Positions 35,008-44,891 of a stretch of 64,000 bases of DNA are shown here, piece by piece; position 1 is the stretch's first letter, and each line of letters opens with the position of its first letter. The notes below the pieces were generated by a model. It ran no database searches, was not told the origin of the DNA, and was given only the letters and a program-made list of their open reading frames with translations. The stretch is from WTXA01 sp964415195 (GTDB lineage: Bacteria > Bacillota > TC1), in contig CAYPYD010000005.1 in NCBI GenBank assembly GCA_964415195.1, positions 97,546 to 161,545 on the forward strand, given 5' to 3'. A program made the position numbers and the translations under genes.

Positions 35008-35214
35008 TTAGTTCTTTTCTTCTTCTACAGCAGTTCTCAAGTCTTCCAACATTGCTTGTAAATCTATACCATGAACAATACAGGCTTCTTCTATTGTTTC
35101 AGCTTGAGCTGAAGGACAACCTATACAACCTAGATGATAAGAGAACAAAACAGGAATAACTTCAGGAAAATCTCTTACTAATTCACCTATTGTCATATCT
35201 TTGTTAATTTCCAT
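35008..35214 (-). CDS. DUF1858 / hybrid-cluster-protein-associated redox disulfide protein
   Basis: A 68-residue protein made of a single DUF1858-type domain. It begins MEINKDMTIGELVRDFPEVI and has the CxxC motif Cys30-Cys33 in HLGCIGCPSAQAETIEEA, the family signature. Such proteins are found with hybrid cluster proteins or as domains of metabolic enzymes and are thought to be redox-active; no partner is adjacent here. I use the ATG at 35212-35214 (AAGGAAG upstream). Monocistronic, with its own divergent promoter. Confidence 0.88.
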   Translation of the reverse strand: MEINKDMTIGELVRDFPEVIPVLFSYHLGCIGCPSAQAETIEEACIVHGIDLQAMLEDLRTAVEEEKN

Positions 35215-35274
35215 TATGCACTTCCTTTCCATTTCTTTTTATATAATAACATAATTCACATTAATAGTGCTAGA

Positions 35275-35302
35275 AATTTAATTAAAATATTAAACCTGTC
35301 AA
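35275..35302 (-). promoter_or_regulatory. Promoter of the DUF1858 gene
   Basis: TTGACA (35297-35302) and TAAATT (35275-35280) with a 16-base spacer on the minus strand. The -35 lies two bases from the -35 of the divergent promoter on the plus strand, so the two may compete. Confidence 0.5.
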
Positions 35303-35304
35303 TG

Positions 35305-35334
35305 TTGCTTAATACCACTATAATTATATATAAT
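35305..35334 (+). promoter_or_regulatory. Promoter of the ABC-2-type permease gene
   Basis: TTGCTT (35305-35310) and TATAAT (35329-35334) with an 18-base spacer, about 28 bases before the start codon, which has AAGGAG upstream. Confidence 0.6.
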
Positions 35335-35362
35335 GTTTGTATAACAATTAAGGAGAACTAAA

Positions 35363-35980
35363 ATGAAATTAAATGAAAATTTGAAACAAAACATCGTCAA
35401 TGATTTCCAGGCAATCTTAAATAAAAGAATGATGATGATTTTCGCCCTACTATTTATAATTTATACCATATCCAATATGGGAGCAGTATTTTTTTTAATA
35501 CCCCTATGTTTTGCTTTGATACCATTTAGAAGAGATGAATATCAAAAAAAATCATTGCCAAAGCAAAATACCGAAATAATAAAAGCAAGATATATTTACT
35601 CAGTGCTTTTATTGTTTGTTGTAATATTGATCAGTTTATTGACTTCAAATGTGGTTTCAATGTTCACTTCCTCTAGTATTGATTTGATTCCAATTTATTC
35701 AATTATTCTAATGATAATAATATTTCTTATTACTGCTGGATTATTGTTACCAATATTCTATATGTATGGTTTTAAGAAAGGCCAGTACGCCTTATATGTT
35801 CTAGTAATTGTATTCGCTATCTTCAATCTTTATCAAAGCAGAATACCTGCTTTTGTCAGTTTACAAGAAATGATTGAAACTAGCCCTTGGTATATTGTTA
35901 CAAGCATTGGATTTGTAATTGGAGGTTTATTCTTTTTGGGATCATATTTTTTCACAAAAAGGTTAGTAATTAAGAAATAA
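35363..35980 (+). CDS. ABC-2-type transporter permease, orphan
   Basis: A 205-residue protein with about six membrane helices: two within residues 25-55, one near 77-97, two within 105-150, and one near 177-197 after a short hydrophilic loop. The charged RRDEYQKKSLPKQNTEIIKARYIYS segment after helix two resembles the coupling region of small ABC-2-type permeases encoded with GntR regulators and ATPases. No ATPase is adjacent, so it is an orphan or works with a distant partner. It has its own promoter and ends at a strong two-way terminator. Confidence 0.6.
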   Translation: MKLNENLKQNIVNDFQAILNKRMMMIFALLFIIYTISNMGAVFFLIPLCFALIPFRRDEYQKKSLPKQNTEIIKARYIYSVLLLFVVILISLLTSNVVSMFTSSSIDLIPIYSIILMIIIFLITAGLLLPIFYMYGFKKGQYALYVLVIVFAIFNLYQSRIPAFVSLQEMIETSPWYIVTSIGFVIGGLFFLGSYFFTKRLVIKK

Positions 35981-36031
35981 GATTAAATTTTGGATACAAA
36001 TATGAATAATTTAGATATGATAAAACATATT

Positions 36032-36072
36032 AAAACAAAAGGGAGGTAGAATATCTACCTCCCTTTTGTTTT
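36032..36072. terminator. Strong bidirectional terminator
   Basis: A 19-bp perfect stem (36032-36050 with 36054-36072) around a 3-base loop; core GGGAGGTAGA / TCTACCTCCC flanked by AAAACAAAA and TTTTGTTTT, so it serves both the permease (plus) and TraB (minus), whose stop codon is inside the stem. Confidence 0.95.
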
Positions 36073-37246
36073 AAAATAATTTCAAAAAACTTGAAAATAT
36101 ACTTTTTAATCCGATTATATTACCTATTGCACTTCCAAACGAAGCTAGAAAGAATATCATAAAAACTCTTAATAAATTGTTCTTTCTCCATCTTTTCCAG
36201 TTAAAAATATCTTCACCTAAAGAACTAAAATCCCTCACCTGTGGTTTTCTTAATCTTGCCTCAACTAATGCCCCTATCATACCTGATGATAATACAGGTG
36301 AAGCAGCACCAATTGGTGACCCAATCATAGTAGCCAGTATAGATAAAGGATGTGCTCCAGCTATAAAAGCTCCAATTCCACCTAGACTACTTGTTAAAAT
36401 TAACCACCTGATAATATTGGTGGCTCCCTCCCATGGACTCTGATTTATTGTCATCACAAGTATTACCAAAACTAAAATCAAAAGAGCTAATGCTATAAAA
36501 TGTCCATATTTCTTCTTCTTTGGAATAGCTGAAATTTCTTTCATTTCTTCCCTAGTTACATCATCTGCTATTATATGTGCATAAACACCTTCAAGATGAG
36601 CAGCTCCTAGAACAACAAGAATCTTTTCTCCTTGTATCCGGCTTACTTTATATGCCATATAGCTATCTCTTTCATCTAGAAGATACTTTTTAACATTGGG
36701 GAATTTTAAACCTAATTCATTGATTGTATCAAGAATCACACTACTATCCTTAAGTGACTCTATAGTTTCTTCATTAACCTCTTCTACTTCTTCTTTACTA
36801 AATAAATAGGTGAGAACACTGGCTACCGTGCTAATTTTATCTATAAAACCTAGCTGCCTAGTAACTCTTTTCAAGGTAACATCTATAGGTCTATCTACTA
36901 ATTTAAGTCTGGATCCGATATTCTTACTTTCTTCAATCGCAGCTATCATTTCCGCCCCAGGTTTGATACCAATCTTATCACCCATCTTTTTCTGATAAGC
37001 CGATAAAAGTAGATTAGCCATAACAAAAAGAGCTTGCCCTTTTTTAATCACTTCGCCAATATTAAGATTTTCATATTTATTGTCATTATTTAAATTATCA
37101 AATCTTCCTTGACATAGTTCAATAGCCACAACATCTGGTAACAGTTCCTTGATAGTATCTTTTACCTCTATGGCACTAGCCTTGGAAACATGTGCTGTTC
37201 CAAGTAAAATAATCTCTTTATCATCTTTAGTAATCTTTTTAATCAT
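36071..37246 (-). CDS. TraB/PrgY-family membrane protein
   Basis: A 391-residue TraB-domain protein. The two GxxH motifs are GTAH (His19) and GAAH (about residue 216), and the conserved Glu is in AIELCQGRFD (Glu43); these are the proposed active-site residues of the TraB/TIKI/GumN clan. The C-terminal third has several hydrophobic helices (from about 250 to the end). Family members such as PrgY limit pheromone activity in enterococci, but most have no known substrate. I start at the ATG at 37244-37246; a TTG lies one codon earlier. Last gene of the addBA operon, 9 bases after the flippase. Confidence 0.88.
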   Translation of the reverse strand: MIKKITKDDKEIILLGTAHVSKASAIEVKDTIKELLPDVVAIELCQGRFDNLNNDNKYENLNIGEVIKKGQALFVMANLLLSAYQKKMGDKIGIKPGAEMIAAIEESKNIGSRLKLVDRPIDVTLKRVTRQLGFIDKISTVASVLTYLFSKEEVEEVNEETIESLKDSSVILDTINELGLKFPNVKKYLLDERDSYMAYKVSRIQGEKILVVLGAAHLEGVYAHIIADDVTREEMKEISAIPKKKKYGHFIALALLILVLVILVMTINQSPWEGATNIIRWLILTSSLGGIGAFIAGAHPLSILATMIGSPIGAASPVLSSGMIGALVEARLRKPQVRDFSSLGEDIFNWKRWRKNNLLRVFMIFFLASFGSAIGNIIGLKSIFSSFLKLF

Positions 37247-37255
37247 CAATATCTC

Positions 37256-38881
37256 CTAATTCACAATTTTCAACTTATCAAAAACTTTAAGTACAATTTT
37301 CGAAAATTTCGGTATAGCCATTGCTTCATTTCTACTTATTCCTCTTGTAGCTACTAGTACAATTACATAAACAATAAAAGCTACTAGAACACATAATATT
37401 AATGAAATCAACTGACTGATTGAATAACCAAACATTACAACAAATATCATGAAAAACAATTTATATGACATAAGTGCCATAAAGCCAGTTATTAACCCAC
37501 TTAAAACTACACGCGGGAACCAGATGTACCAATCAGATTCAAAACTTATATTTCTTTTTATAGCAAGGTAATTTATACCAAACGCCGCCAAATAGGTTAA
37601 TGTATATGCTATTGGTGCAGCAAGGATATTTAACGAGTTAAAAGAAATTAAAATAGTAAGGACAATAACATTAACAACCAAACCTATTCCTAAACTAAAA
37701 ATAGGAATAAATGTTTTACCCATACCTTGTAATATTCCTGTTGTATTATGATACAATCCTATGAATAATACCATAATAAAACTAAATTGCATTATTGGAT
37801 ATGCATCACCAGCATTAAAAATCAGATCTAGTATTGGTTTTCCAAGAAACAATAAGCCAAATCCTGCTGGTACACTTATGAAATTAACCATTTTAATTGA
37901 TAATTTTACTTTTCTGGCTAATTCTTTCTTATCATTTCGTCCGATAGCTGCTGATATTGCTGGTACTATACTAATAGCAAAGGCTGATGAAGTTGAAACT
38001 ATTAAATTTACCAAAGCTAATACAGCACCACTAAAAGAACCATAAAGTCTATCAGATGCATCTAGACTAAAGCCTGTTGCCATCAATCTAATAGGAATAA
38101 TAATACCTTCAATAACATCAAGAAACGTTGGTAATAAAGCAGCTAAGGTAACTGGCAGAGCAAATAATATTATTCGCTTCAAAATTTTAAGATTATCCTT
38201 ATTGTTGCTTTTTAACAATACTATAGACTCACCTTTATTCTTAAAAAATATAAGAAGCACGACCAATGCTAATAATGCCCCAACAAAAGGACCAAACGCA
38301 ACACCATTTATAATCCTCAAAGAATTATTTCCTGTGAAGTTCGTTAAAACAAAAACAGTTATTCCAACTGAAAAGCCAACTCTTGCTATTTGTTCAAAAA
38401 CTTGAGAGATTCCAGTCGGTAACATTTGTTGTTTACCTTGGAAATAACCTCTAAATGCTGACATTACAGTAACAACTAATAATGCTGGAGCCATCGCTTG
38501 TAGTACATAGGTAGTTCTTGTATCAGCGAAGACATTTTTTGCAATTATAGGTGCAAAGAAAAATAGTCCAATAGAAAGAATTAAACCTATAAAAAATAAT
38601 AATTTAAGTGAATAAGAAAATATTTTATTTGCAACATCATCTCGTCCAGCGGCTCTTTCCTCTGACATAAGTTTAGAAATAGCTATAGGTATTCCTGCAG
38701 CCGATATTGCAAGAAGCATGGCATAAAAATTTATACCTTTCATATATATCCCTACTCCACCAGAGCCTACGCTTTGATATAGGAACGCTTGATAAAAAGC
38801 ACCTAATATTTTAGAAATTATAGCAGCTGCTGATAAAATAAAAGCATTTTTAATAAATGAACTCTCTTTATGATTTGACAA
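37256..38881 (-). CDS. MOP-superfamily flippase (SpoVB/polysaccharide exporter type)
   Basis: A 541-residue protein with about 14 membrane helices and the N-terminal SFIKNAFILSAAAIISKILGAFY pattern of SpoVB/MurJ-like flippases; IYMKGINFYAMLLAISAAGIPIAISKL is the usual second segment. Members move lipid-linked precursors of peptidoglycan or polysaccharide. Whether it serves cell wall, sporulation or capsule is unclear; no sporulation gene was seen in the window. The start is TTG (38879-38881), overlapping the MATE gene, with GGGAG upstream. Confidence 0.82.
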   Translation of the reverse strand: MSNHKESSFIKNAFILSAAAIISKILGAFYQAFLYQSVGSGGVGIYMKGINFYAMLLAISAAGIPIAISKLMSEERAAGRDDVANKIFSYSLKLLFFIGLILSIGLFFFAPIIAKNVFADTRTTYVLQAMAPALLVVTVMSAFRGYFQGKQQMLPTGISQVFEQIARVGFSVGITVFVLTNFTGNNSLRIINGVAFGPFVGALLALVVLLIFFKNKGESIVLLKSNNKDNLKILKRIILFALPVTLAALLPTFLDVIEGIIIPIRLMATGFSLDASDRLYGSFSGAVLALVNLIVSTSSAFAISIVPAISAAIGRNDKKELARKVKLSIKMVNFISVPAGFGLLFLGKPILDLIFNAGDAYPIMQFSFIMVLFIGLYHNTTGILQGMGKTFIPIFSLGIGLVVNVIVLTILISFNSLNILAAPIAYTLTYLAAFGINYLAIKRNISFESDWYIWFPRVVLSGLITGFMALMSYKLFFMIFVVMFGYSISQLISLILCVLVAFIVYVIVLVATRGISRNEAMAIPKFSKIVLKVFDKLKIVN

Positions 38882-40229
38882 GCTGTTTCTCCCATCTTTT
38901 CTTAATTTTTCTTAAACCAATCATAATTACAATATAGCTGATAACTCCTGTTAGAATATCTGCTGCTGGAAAACTAAACCATATTCCTTCAAGACCAAAA
39001 TAATATGAAAAAAATATTAGAAAAGGTATCATTAAAAATAATTGTCTTAATGCAGCTAAAAGTATTGCAGCATATGGTTTATCAAAGGATTGATAAGCTG
39101 ATGATCCAATTAATTGTATTCCTACTAATGGCATTCCACCCATAACAAATATCATTCCATATTTAGCCATATCTGCAAAATCATTTTCTTTTGTAAAAAG
39201 ATTGATAATTTGATCATTTAATAATATAACTACAATTAAAGCCACAAATGACATGCTAAATGCTATAAACATTCCTTTGTTTAGTATTTCCTTAACCCTC
39301 TTAAAATCCTTCATTCCATATGTATAGGCCAAAAGTGGCTGTAGGCCATGAAGCAAACCGAATATTGGCAGAAATAGAAAGGTATTAATCTTCAGTATAA
39401 TACCAATGGCATTTAAAGCTACTACCCCACCATAAGCTAAAAATAGGTTGTTTAATAATATTGCACCAACACTGTTTAAAGCTTGTCTAACAAAGGCGGA
39501 AAAACCCAACAAGTTCATCTTTTTGTAATACATCCACTTGAATTTCACTTTTCTGAAATTAAGTTCTGTTGGTAATTTCTTCACCTTATAATAATATAGA
39601 ACTAATAGAAATGATAAGAATTGGCCAAAGGAGTTTGCAAGTCCAGCGCCAAATATCCCCATATCAAATATAACTATGAAAATCGGCGTGAATATAATAT
39701 TGGTAATAATACTAGTTAGAATTATACTTGAAGCTTTTTTCGCTTCACCTAGTGTTCTTAATAAATTATTAGCTAAAAATATTGTAGGTGCAAACAACCA
39801 ACCAATCAAAATCGCAGAATAGTATATTTTAGTATCATCAAATAACACACCTTTTCCGCCTGCTATGCTAATAATAGTGTCTGAAAATACATTTCCTATT
39901 ACAAAAATACCTATAGTTAGTATTATAGCAGATACTATTCCAGTCCAAACAATATTATCAATAACTTTATGTCTTTTACTGCCTAATTTTACTGATACCA
40001 TTGCTGCTGTTCCTAATGTTGCCATTGTTCCAAGAGCTACTAATACCATTTCTATGGGTAAAGTTACTGCGGTAACTGCAAGTGCATTGCCACCAATTAA
40101 ATTACCAAGATACATCCCATTTACAATATTGTTTGATGCATTTACTAGCATAGCTATTATTGAAGGATACGATAGTGTAAATATCAGTTTATATATATTT
40201 CCCTTGCTAAAATCTACAGCAGTTTGCAT
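38868..40229 (-). CDS. MATE family efflux transporter
   Basis: A 453-residue MATE (NorM/MepA-like) transporter with about 12 helices. FTLSYPSIIAMLVNASNNIVNGMYLG at the start and the GMPLVGIQLIGSSAYQSFDKP segment in the C-lobe are typical. Expected to export cationic drugs or metabolites against Na+ or H+; substrate unknown. Its ATG overlaps the rmuC stop by one base. Confidence 0.9.
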   Translation of the reverse strand: MQTAVDFSKGNIYKLIFTLSYPSIIAMLVNASNNIVNGMYLGNLIGGNALAVTAVTLPIEMVLVALGTMATLGTAAMVSVKLGSKRHKVIDNIVWTGIVSAIILTIGIFVIGNVFSDTIISIAGGKGVLFDDTKIYYSAILIGWLFAPTIFLANNLLRTLGEAKKASSIILTSIITNIIFTPIFIVIFDMGIFGAGLANSFGQFLSFLLVLYYYKVKKLPTELNFRKVKFKWMYYKKMNLLGFSAFVRQALNSVGAILLNNLFLAYGGVVALNAIGIILKINTFLFLPIFGLLHGLQPLLAYTYGMKDFKRVKEILNKGMFIAFSMSFVALIVVILLNDQIINLFTKENDFADMAKYGMIFVMGGMPLVGIQLIGSSAYQSFDKPYAAILLAALRQLFLMIPFLIFFSYYFGLEGIWFSFPAADILTGVISYIVIMIGLRKIKKRWEKQLVKS

Positions 40230-41485
40230 TAATCCCTGCTCCTTAAATCTTTGGTTATTATTTCAATACTATTTAATTCATTTATTGATTTATCACTTGA
40301 TATCCCTAATTCCTTGAATTTTCTAGTTGTAGGTAACACCCTTGATTCAAAAGCTCCTACAGCTTTATTATAGGAATCTACAGATCTATCTAAACCTTTT
40401 TTTATATTATCTAAATGCTCAGCCAAAACTGACATCCTGTCATATAACTCTTTGCCTAAATTACTAATTAATTTGGCATTAACAGCTAAGGTTTCTTGAT
40501 TCCACCCATAAGCTATTGCTTTTAATAAAGCTATTAATGTAGTAGGTGTTGCAATAATAACATTCTTGCTGGCACCTAGTTCAATAAGTTGTGGTTCTGC
40601 TTCTAAAGCAGCTCCATATAGTGCTTCATTAGGTAAAAATAGCACAACGAATTCAGGGCTTTCAGGAAATTGATCCCAATAAGCCTTACAACTTAATTTA
40701 CCAATATGATCCTTAACCTGACGTCCATGCTCTAATAAATATTTGCGTTTATCTACATCTTCAACTGCCTCAATTAAGTTCAAATAGGCATCCAATGGAG
40801 TCTTAGCATCAATAACGATAGTTTTATCACCTGGAAGCTTTATCAACATATCAGGTCTTAATCTTCCTGATTCTGTATCTGTAGAAAATTGTTCTACAAA
40901 ATCCACACAATTAACCATCCCGGCCATTTCAACAACTCTTTTCAGTTGAATTTCACCCCAACGTCCTCTAGTTTGTGGGGCTCTTAAAGCCTTGACCAAA
41001 TTTGCTGTTTCAATTTGTAGTTTGGTCTGATCTTCCTTTAGAAACTTAAATTGTTCTTTGACTTCAGTAAAGGTTTTTTGATATTCTTTATCTATTTCTT
41101 CCATTTTACCTTTTACTTCACCAAGTATATCTTTCATAGGATTGACAATATTCTTGATAGATTCTTCTTTTTTTTCTAATTCATTTTTGTTTTCCATACT
41201 TGTTTTTGCGAATTCTGATTTAGCCAAGTCTAAAAAATTAGCTTGATTTTCTTTTAATAGTTTATATGAAATTGTTCTAAAAGATTCAGTCAAATCCTCT
41301 TCACTTTTCTTAAGCAACTTTTCTTTTTCTGCAGCTAATCTCTTTTCGCTCTCAAGTAATGACTGATATTTTGCAATTTCAGTTTTTAAAAAATTATTTT
41401 CAGAAACTATACTTTTCACCTTAATTAAGTATACAAATATTCCACCAATAAAAATGCCCAATAAGGCAATTAAAATTTCAGTCAT
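40229..41485 (-). CDS. rmuC: DNA recombination protein RmuC
   Basis: RmuC restricts DNA inversions and is a predicted nuclease-fold protein. It has an N-terminal membrane helix (about 4-22), a long coiled coil (about 25-170, rich in Glu/Lys), then the RmuC core: RGRWGEIQLKRVVEMAGM, RPDMLIKLPGDKTIVIDAKTPLDAYL (PD-(D/E)xK-like) and VVLFLPNEALYGAAL. 418 residues. The ATG at 41483-41485 has GGAGG upstream and lies 1 base after the addA stop. Placement after addBA fits a recombination role. Confidence 0.93.
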   Translation of the reverse strand: MTEILIALLGIFIGGIFVYLIKVKSIVSENNFLKTEIAKYQSLLESEKRLAAEKEKLLKKSEEDLTESFRTISYKLLKENQANFLDLAKSEFAKTSMENKNELEKKEESIKNIVNPMKDILGEVKGKMEEIDKEYQKTFTEVKEQFKFLKEDQTKLQIETANLVKALRAPQTRGRWGEIQLKRVVEMAGMVNCVDFVEQFSTDTESGRLRPDMLIKLPGDKTIVIDAKTPLDAYLNLIEAVEDVDKRKYLLEHGRQVKDHIGKLSCKAYWDQFPESPEFVVLFLPNEALYGAALEAEPQLIELGASKNVIIATPTTLIALLKAIAYGWNQETLAVNAKLISNLGKELYDRMSVLAEHLDNIKKGLDRSVDSYNKAVGAFESRVLPTTRKFKELGISSDKSINELNSIEIITKDLRSRD

Positions 41486-41486
41486 T

Positions 41487-44400
41487 TTAACCTCCAAAAT
41501 CAATTCTTACGAAGTCTCGTATTTTACTAAAATATAAGTAAGCTTCAGAAACTTGAATACCCTTTATATTCTCGATAGCCATCTTATATAGCAATAATTG
41601 CTTTTTATATTCTTCAAGTTTATCAACTATGATTTCTTGATCTACATAATCAGTCTTATAATCTATCAGTATACATTTAGAATCTTCAATAAAATAAAGA
41701 TCAATAATTCCTTGAATCAATATTTTATTATCACCATGATAATGTTCACTTATCATTGATGGGTCAATCATTAAATTAAAGGGCTTTTCTTTTTCATAAA
41801 TAGAAGAATTTAACATTCTTTCATATATTTTACTATTTAAAAATCCGAAGATACCATCAATATCCAAAGATTCTTCTTCTAATGCAGAAAGTATTCCCTT
41901 TTCTTTAAATAAACTAATTTCACACCTTAAATCTTCTAGTGTATATTGCTTTGAATAATCAAGTAATTCCATTACGAGATGATAAATTATACCTTTTTCC
42001 ACACTAGATATCTTTTTGCCTTGTAGGAAATCGGGCTTTATCTTGAGACTGTTTTTCAATAAATCACTAGTTAGCGCATTTTCAATTGAATTAGTTTTCA
42101 CAAAATCTGTAGCCGAAAGTTTTTTAGGGATTTGAAATACGTTCCTATCTCTAAAATCTTTATCACTTGTGTCTGGATCAACAATTAAGTCTATTGTTTG
42201 TTTGTAACTATCCTTGTCTATAATACCACTTTCCATATAAACTTCAAAATTAGTTTTTGCTATTCTATCATTGAAGATTATTGGCAAAATTAAATCATAC
42301 ATTGATTTCGCTCTAACAATACTATCAAAATTAAATAATTGATATTTATCTTGTTTTTTTATGGACCCTACAAGGAAAAGATTATTCTTAGCTCTTGTCA
42401 TAGCAACATATAATAAATTCAGTTTATCTTCTAAGTTTTCATAACTTAAAGCCTTGTTGATTATATCATAATTAAATGTTTTCTTTTTACTTTTATCATT
42501 TACATCAAATATTTTTGCACCTATACCTAATTTTTGATGATAGTTAATTTGATTAGCTGCATTATTTTTCCAAATATCTCCTAATTTAACTAGAAAGACA
42601 TTGTTATACTCCAAACCTTTACTTTTATGAATAGTTTGTAATCTTACCACATTATCCTCTTCTGATATAAGGCTTGAGCTAGGAATACTTATTTCATTTT
42701 TTTGAATATGTCTGTAATATTTTAGAAACCCACTAAGATGCGTATTATTAATATTTTCGAATTCAGATATAAGCCTCAATAATTCTTTGATATTTAAGCT
42801 CTCCAACTCATAATCTTCTTTTCGAAATATAATAAAATAGTATTTTGAATCAATTAATAACTGAATGGCAAAATCAGAAAGATTATGTTCATTAAGCTTT
42901 GTTTTTAATTCTTTGATATTTTTCAAAAAGTATTTAATTTTGTCTTTTATTGATATAAAACCATCTTCATTTTCAATATATCTATTTAAGGAATCGTAAA
43001 CAGGTTCATCTCTTTTTCTATTTTTTCTTATTAGAGCTAAATCTTCTAAAGTAAAATTATATATGGGACTTTTTAATATGTTTATTAATGCCAGATCATT
43101 GTTTATATTATCGATAATCTCTAAATAATCAATAAAGAATCCAACACTTAGGGATTTCAAGAAACCTGTATCAACCTCACCATAAATTGGTATTGAATAT
43201 TTATCAAAAACCTCTTTGAACGGCTCTACTATAAACTTAATTGAATTTGCTAGAATAGTAAAATCATTATACTTATATGAACCCTCATCAACAAGTTGTC
43301 TTATTCTCTTTGCACATATATCTGCTTCCTTTTGTACTTTGTTATATTGAAATTCATCATCTTGGTCATCAACTTCATCAGAATTTTCATTCATATCAAG
43401 ATCGATAACATAAGTTTCAACTTTTTTATCGTTTATATTTGAAGATCCATGTATTAATTGGGCATCGATTTTATAATTAACTGGTGAAAAAAAGCCATCC
43501 ATCAAATGATTGAACAAACAATTAACACCATTGACAACACTTTTACTTGATCTGAAATTCTTGTTTAAGGTTAAAGCTTCACAAAATTGATTTCTTTCAT
43601 AAAAATCAACTTTTTCTTTAAAGATACTAGAATCAGCAAGTCTAAATCTATAAATACTTTGTTTTAAATCACCTACATAAAACATATTATTTTCTTTAGC
43701 TATTAAATTGAAAATGTTATCTTGTACACCGTTAGTATCTTGATATTCATCTATACAAATATACTCGTAGTATTCCTTATACTTCTGATTAATTGTTGGA
43801 TTCGACAAAAGTTCCAAGGCAAAATGTTCAATATCATTATAGTCATAGAGATTTATTCTTCTTTTTTCCTTCATTAATTCTTTTTTAAACTTATTGATTA
43901 TTTCAATCAAGTATAAGATGTCATCTCTAATTTTGGCTTGTTCATTCAGCTTATCATTTAAATCTAAAGTTAATTCCTTAGTTTTAGCCTTGAATTCTTT
44001 TCTAGCAGACATAAATTCTTCATGAGCTGGAGACTTATGATCTTTTTTGACATTAGGTAATCTTTTAAAATCAATATTTAATTTTAAAAAGTACGAAAGT
44101 CCTTTAGTATTCAATTGATCAAGCATATGCTTATACTGTTCTATATCATCTTGATAGATAGCATCATATTCTTCAGCCCCATTAGTAACACATTCACTTT
44201 CTAAAGTGAGATAATTATCAAGGTTACTAAGCTCCCTTTTAATTAAAATTTCTTTATAGTATTTCCCTATTGGTGTTTGTTCAAATTCATCAATGTTATT
44301 AGTATATGAACTAACCCCTTGTTCAAGCCAAAATGATGGTATTGGATTACTTTGGCTAAAATCATATAATTCAATAACCGTGTTTCTTAAATTTTCATCA

Positions 44401-44891
44401 CTTTCTAATTTTCCATAAGTTTCAACTATATTAATAAACCTACTATCCGCATTTTTATATTCTTCTTCAAAAATCTTATCTAGAATAACACTTTTTAATT
44501 CTAAATTCCTCTTTTCATCTATTATTTGAAATTTTAAATCCAAATCTAATACATTGAAATTATTTTTAACAACCTGTAGGCAAAAAGAGTCTATAGTTTT
44601 AATATCTGAAGCCTCCAAGAGGTTTCTTTGTTTTTTTAAGTTCTGATTATTTTCATCTTTTTCAATTTCAAGATCAAGTTTTTTTTGTAATTTCTCCTTC
44701 ATTTCTGCTGCAGCTTTTCTGGTAAAGGTTATCATTAGTATATTATTTATATCAACTTCACCTTTTTTTATAATTTGAAATATGCGTTCAATTAAAACTG
44801 CAGTTTTCCCTGAACCTGCAGCTGCTGATACTATTAAATTCTTGTTTCGTAAATCGATGGCTAATCTTTGATCATCAGTCCAATTTTGCAT
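41487..44891 (-). CDS. addA: ATP-dependent helicase/nuclease subunit A
   Basis: AddA, the UvrD-like helicase and one of the two nucleases of AddAB, which resects double-strand ends up to Chi. Walker A is SAAAGSGKT (22-30), and helicase motifs CIDEYQDTN, GDLKQSIYRFR, LQTIHKSKGLEYNNVFL and LYVAMTRAKNNLFL are all present. The C-terminal nuclease has GIIDLYF and ILIDYKTDYVD. 1134 residues is slightly short for the family (about 1200) but no motif is missing. It overlaps addB by 17 bases. Confidence 0.97.
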   Translation of the reverse strand: MQNWTDDQRLAIDLRNKNLIVSAAAGSGKTAVLIERIFQIIKKGEVDINNILMITFTRKAAAEMKEKLQKKLDLEIEKDENNQNLKKQRNLLEASDIKTIDSFCLQVVKNNFNVLDLDLKFQIIDEKRNLELKSVILDKIFEEEYKNADSRFINIVETYGKLESDENLRNTVIELYDFSQSNPIPSFWLEQGVSSYTNNIDEFEQTPIGKYYKEILIKRELSNLDNYLTLESECVTNGAEEYDAIYQDDIEQYKHMLDQLNTKGLSYFLKLNIDFKRLPNVKKDHKSPAHEEFMSARKEFKAKTKELTLDLNDKLNEQAKIRDDILYLIEIINKFKKELMKEKRRINLYDYNDIEHFALELLSNPTINQKYKEYYEYICIDEYQDTNGVQDNIFNLIAKENNMFYVGDLKQSIYRFRLADSSIFKEKVDFYERNQFCEALTLNKNFRSSKSVVNGVNCLFNHLMDGFFSPVNYKIDAQLIHGSSNINDKKVETYVIDLDMNENSDEVDDQDDEFQYNKVQKEADICAKRIRQLVDEGSYKYNDFTILANSIKFIVEPFKEVFDKYSIPIYGEVDTGFLKSLSVGFFIDYLEIIDNINNDLALINILKSPIYNFTLEDLALIRKNRKRDEPVYDSLNRYIENEDGFISIKDKIKYFLKNIKELKTKLNEHNLSDFAIQLLIDSKYYFIIFRKEDYELESLNIKELLRLISEFENINNTHLSGFLKYYRHIQKNEISIPSSSLISEEDNVVRLQTIHKSKGLEYNNVFLVKLGDIWKNNAANQINYHQKLGIGAKIFDVNDKSKKKTFNYDIINKALSYENLEDKLNLLYVAMTRAKNNLFLVGSIKKQDKYQLFNFDSIVRAKSMYDLILPIIFNDRIAKTNFEVYMESGIIDKDSYKQTIDLIVDPDTSDKDFRDRNVFQIPKKLSATDFVKTNSIENALTSDLLKNSLKIKPDFLQGKKISSVEKGIIYHLVMELLDYSKQYTLEDLRCEISLFKEKGILSALEEESLDIDGIFGFLNSKIYERMLNSSIYEKEKPFNLMIDPSMISEHYHGDNKILIQGIIDLYFIEDSKCILIDYKTDYVDQEIIVDKLEEYKKQLLLYKMAIENIKGIQVSEAYLYFSKIRDFVRIDFGG

